Origin: an uncultured Lachnospiraceae bacterium
Lineage (GTDB): Bacteria; Bacillota_A; Clostridia; Lachnospirales; Lachnospiraceae
Length of the DNA: 6,247 nucleotides
Reading direction: 5' to 3'
Assembly: GCA_947175285.1 (NCBI GenBank)
Contig: CAMWMM010000308.1
Span: 1 to 6,247, forward strand
The position numbers and the translations under genes were made by a program. The stretch's first letter is position 1, and each line of letters opens with the position of its first letter. This document shows, in pieces, positions 5,973-6,247 of this stretch. A model generated the notes under the pieces. It had not been told where the DNA came from, made no database searches, and saw only the letters and a program-made list of their open reading frames with translations.

Positions 5973-6185
5973 TAGCTGCGGTCTAAGACTCTTTCTTTGT
6001 TCGGGGCTTCATTCCCTGAAGGTTAAAATAGTATCAAACAGATTTTCAGGATAGTGCGGGGATCACATGGCATACGGATGGGATTTTGACAGGAAGGAGT
6101 TTTAAATCCAGCCAAATGGCAGAACCAAAATAAAGAAGTGAATGGATATAGTTATATCCCTCAGCAAAGCAGAGGGGGATTGTTG
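5973..6185. other. Non-coding stretch, no clear gene
   Basis: I see no supported gene here. A short frame from ATG 6067 reads MAYGWDFDRKEF and stops at 6103-6105. A GAAGGAG at 6093-6099 inside it looks like a ribosome binding site, but no start codon sits at the right distance. Small inverted repeats (CTTCA/TGAAG near 6008-6022, and CCCTC/GAGGG near 6158-6176) are too weak, and lack T-runs, to call as terminators. Confidence 0.4.
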
Positions 6186-6247
6186 ATGTATGTATACTGG
6201 CGGTCAAAAAGACTGACCGCTCAGTATAAAGTGATGCACACAGCCGC
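6186..6247 (+). CDS. Possible start of an ORF running off the right edge
   Basis: ATG 6186 follows the purine-rich GAGGGGGA (6172-6179) at six bases, and the frame stays open to the end of the window (MYVYWRSKRLTAQYKVMHTA). The same frame is also open back to 6090, so the true start could be GTG 6138 or earlier. Too little is visible to assign a family. Confidence 0.25.
   Translation, partial: MYVYWRSKRLTAQYKVMHTA
6193..6228 (+). repeat. Strong imperfect inverted repeat (hairpin)
   Basis: TATACTG GCGGTCA (6193-6206) pairs with TGACCGC T CAGTATA (6214-6228) around the loop AAAAGAC. That gives 14 base pairs with a single bulged T at 6221. No T-run follows, so it is not a standard terminator. 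It could be an operator, a recombination or transposon-end structure, or a chance fold within a coding frame. Confidence 0.6.

Noticed and set aside
1..6247. CRISPR array, tRNA or rRNA
   Set aside because: No regularly spaced direct repeats, no cloverleaf-like segment and no recognisable rRNA sequence were seen on either strand.

Overview
The window is AT-rich DNA with strong AGGAGG-type ribosome binding sites, and every gene I can support lies on the + strand. The transposon families and the immunity-type genes suggest a Firmicute, probably a gut clostridium of the Lachnospiraceae type. That taxonomic guess is inference, because there is no rRNA or housekeeping gene to test it. It reads as the accessory tail of a polymorphic-toxin locus: a detached C-terminal toxin module followed by a row of intact and decayed immunity-type genes, broken up by insertion sequences.

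Left part (1-2655). A nucleic-acid deaminase toxin domain with HAE and CTSC zinc motifs fills 169-732. Its reading frame continues upstream to a TGA at 43-45 and resumes beyond it, so this looks like a displaced toxin tip rather than a self-contained gene. An ISAzo13-family element (861-2193) sits between the toxin and the likely cognate immunity gene, an Imm1-like protein at 2227-2655. The element has 16-bp inverted repeats and a 3-bp TTA duplication. Its transposase reads in a single frame from end to end but carries four in-frame stops, so it is dead. Removing the element restores a toxin-to-immunity gap of about 158 bp.

Middle (2656-3810). The left end and first third of an IS256-family transposase are present, with an in-frame TAG, ending abruptly near 3090. 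After that come about 180 bases with two small hairpins, a short remnant frame, and an unrecognised and probably degraded ORF (3397-3717).

Right part (3811-6247). An apparently intact DUF4291 gene (3828-4418) is followed by about 450 bases holding only fragments, then an Imm6-like gene (4875-5432) and a 140-residue protein of unrecognised family (5550-5972) that looks like another immunity protein. The last 275 bases hold no clear gene, but do contain a strong imperfect hairpin and an open frame running off the right edge.

Taken together, the plausible reading is a poly-immunity array: the Imm1-like protein neutralises the adjacent deaminase, and the later genes protect against toxin tips once or elsewhere encoded. 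Turnover is recorded by dead insertion sequences and gene fragments. The family calls rest on reading motifs by eye, without database searches.
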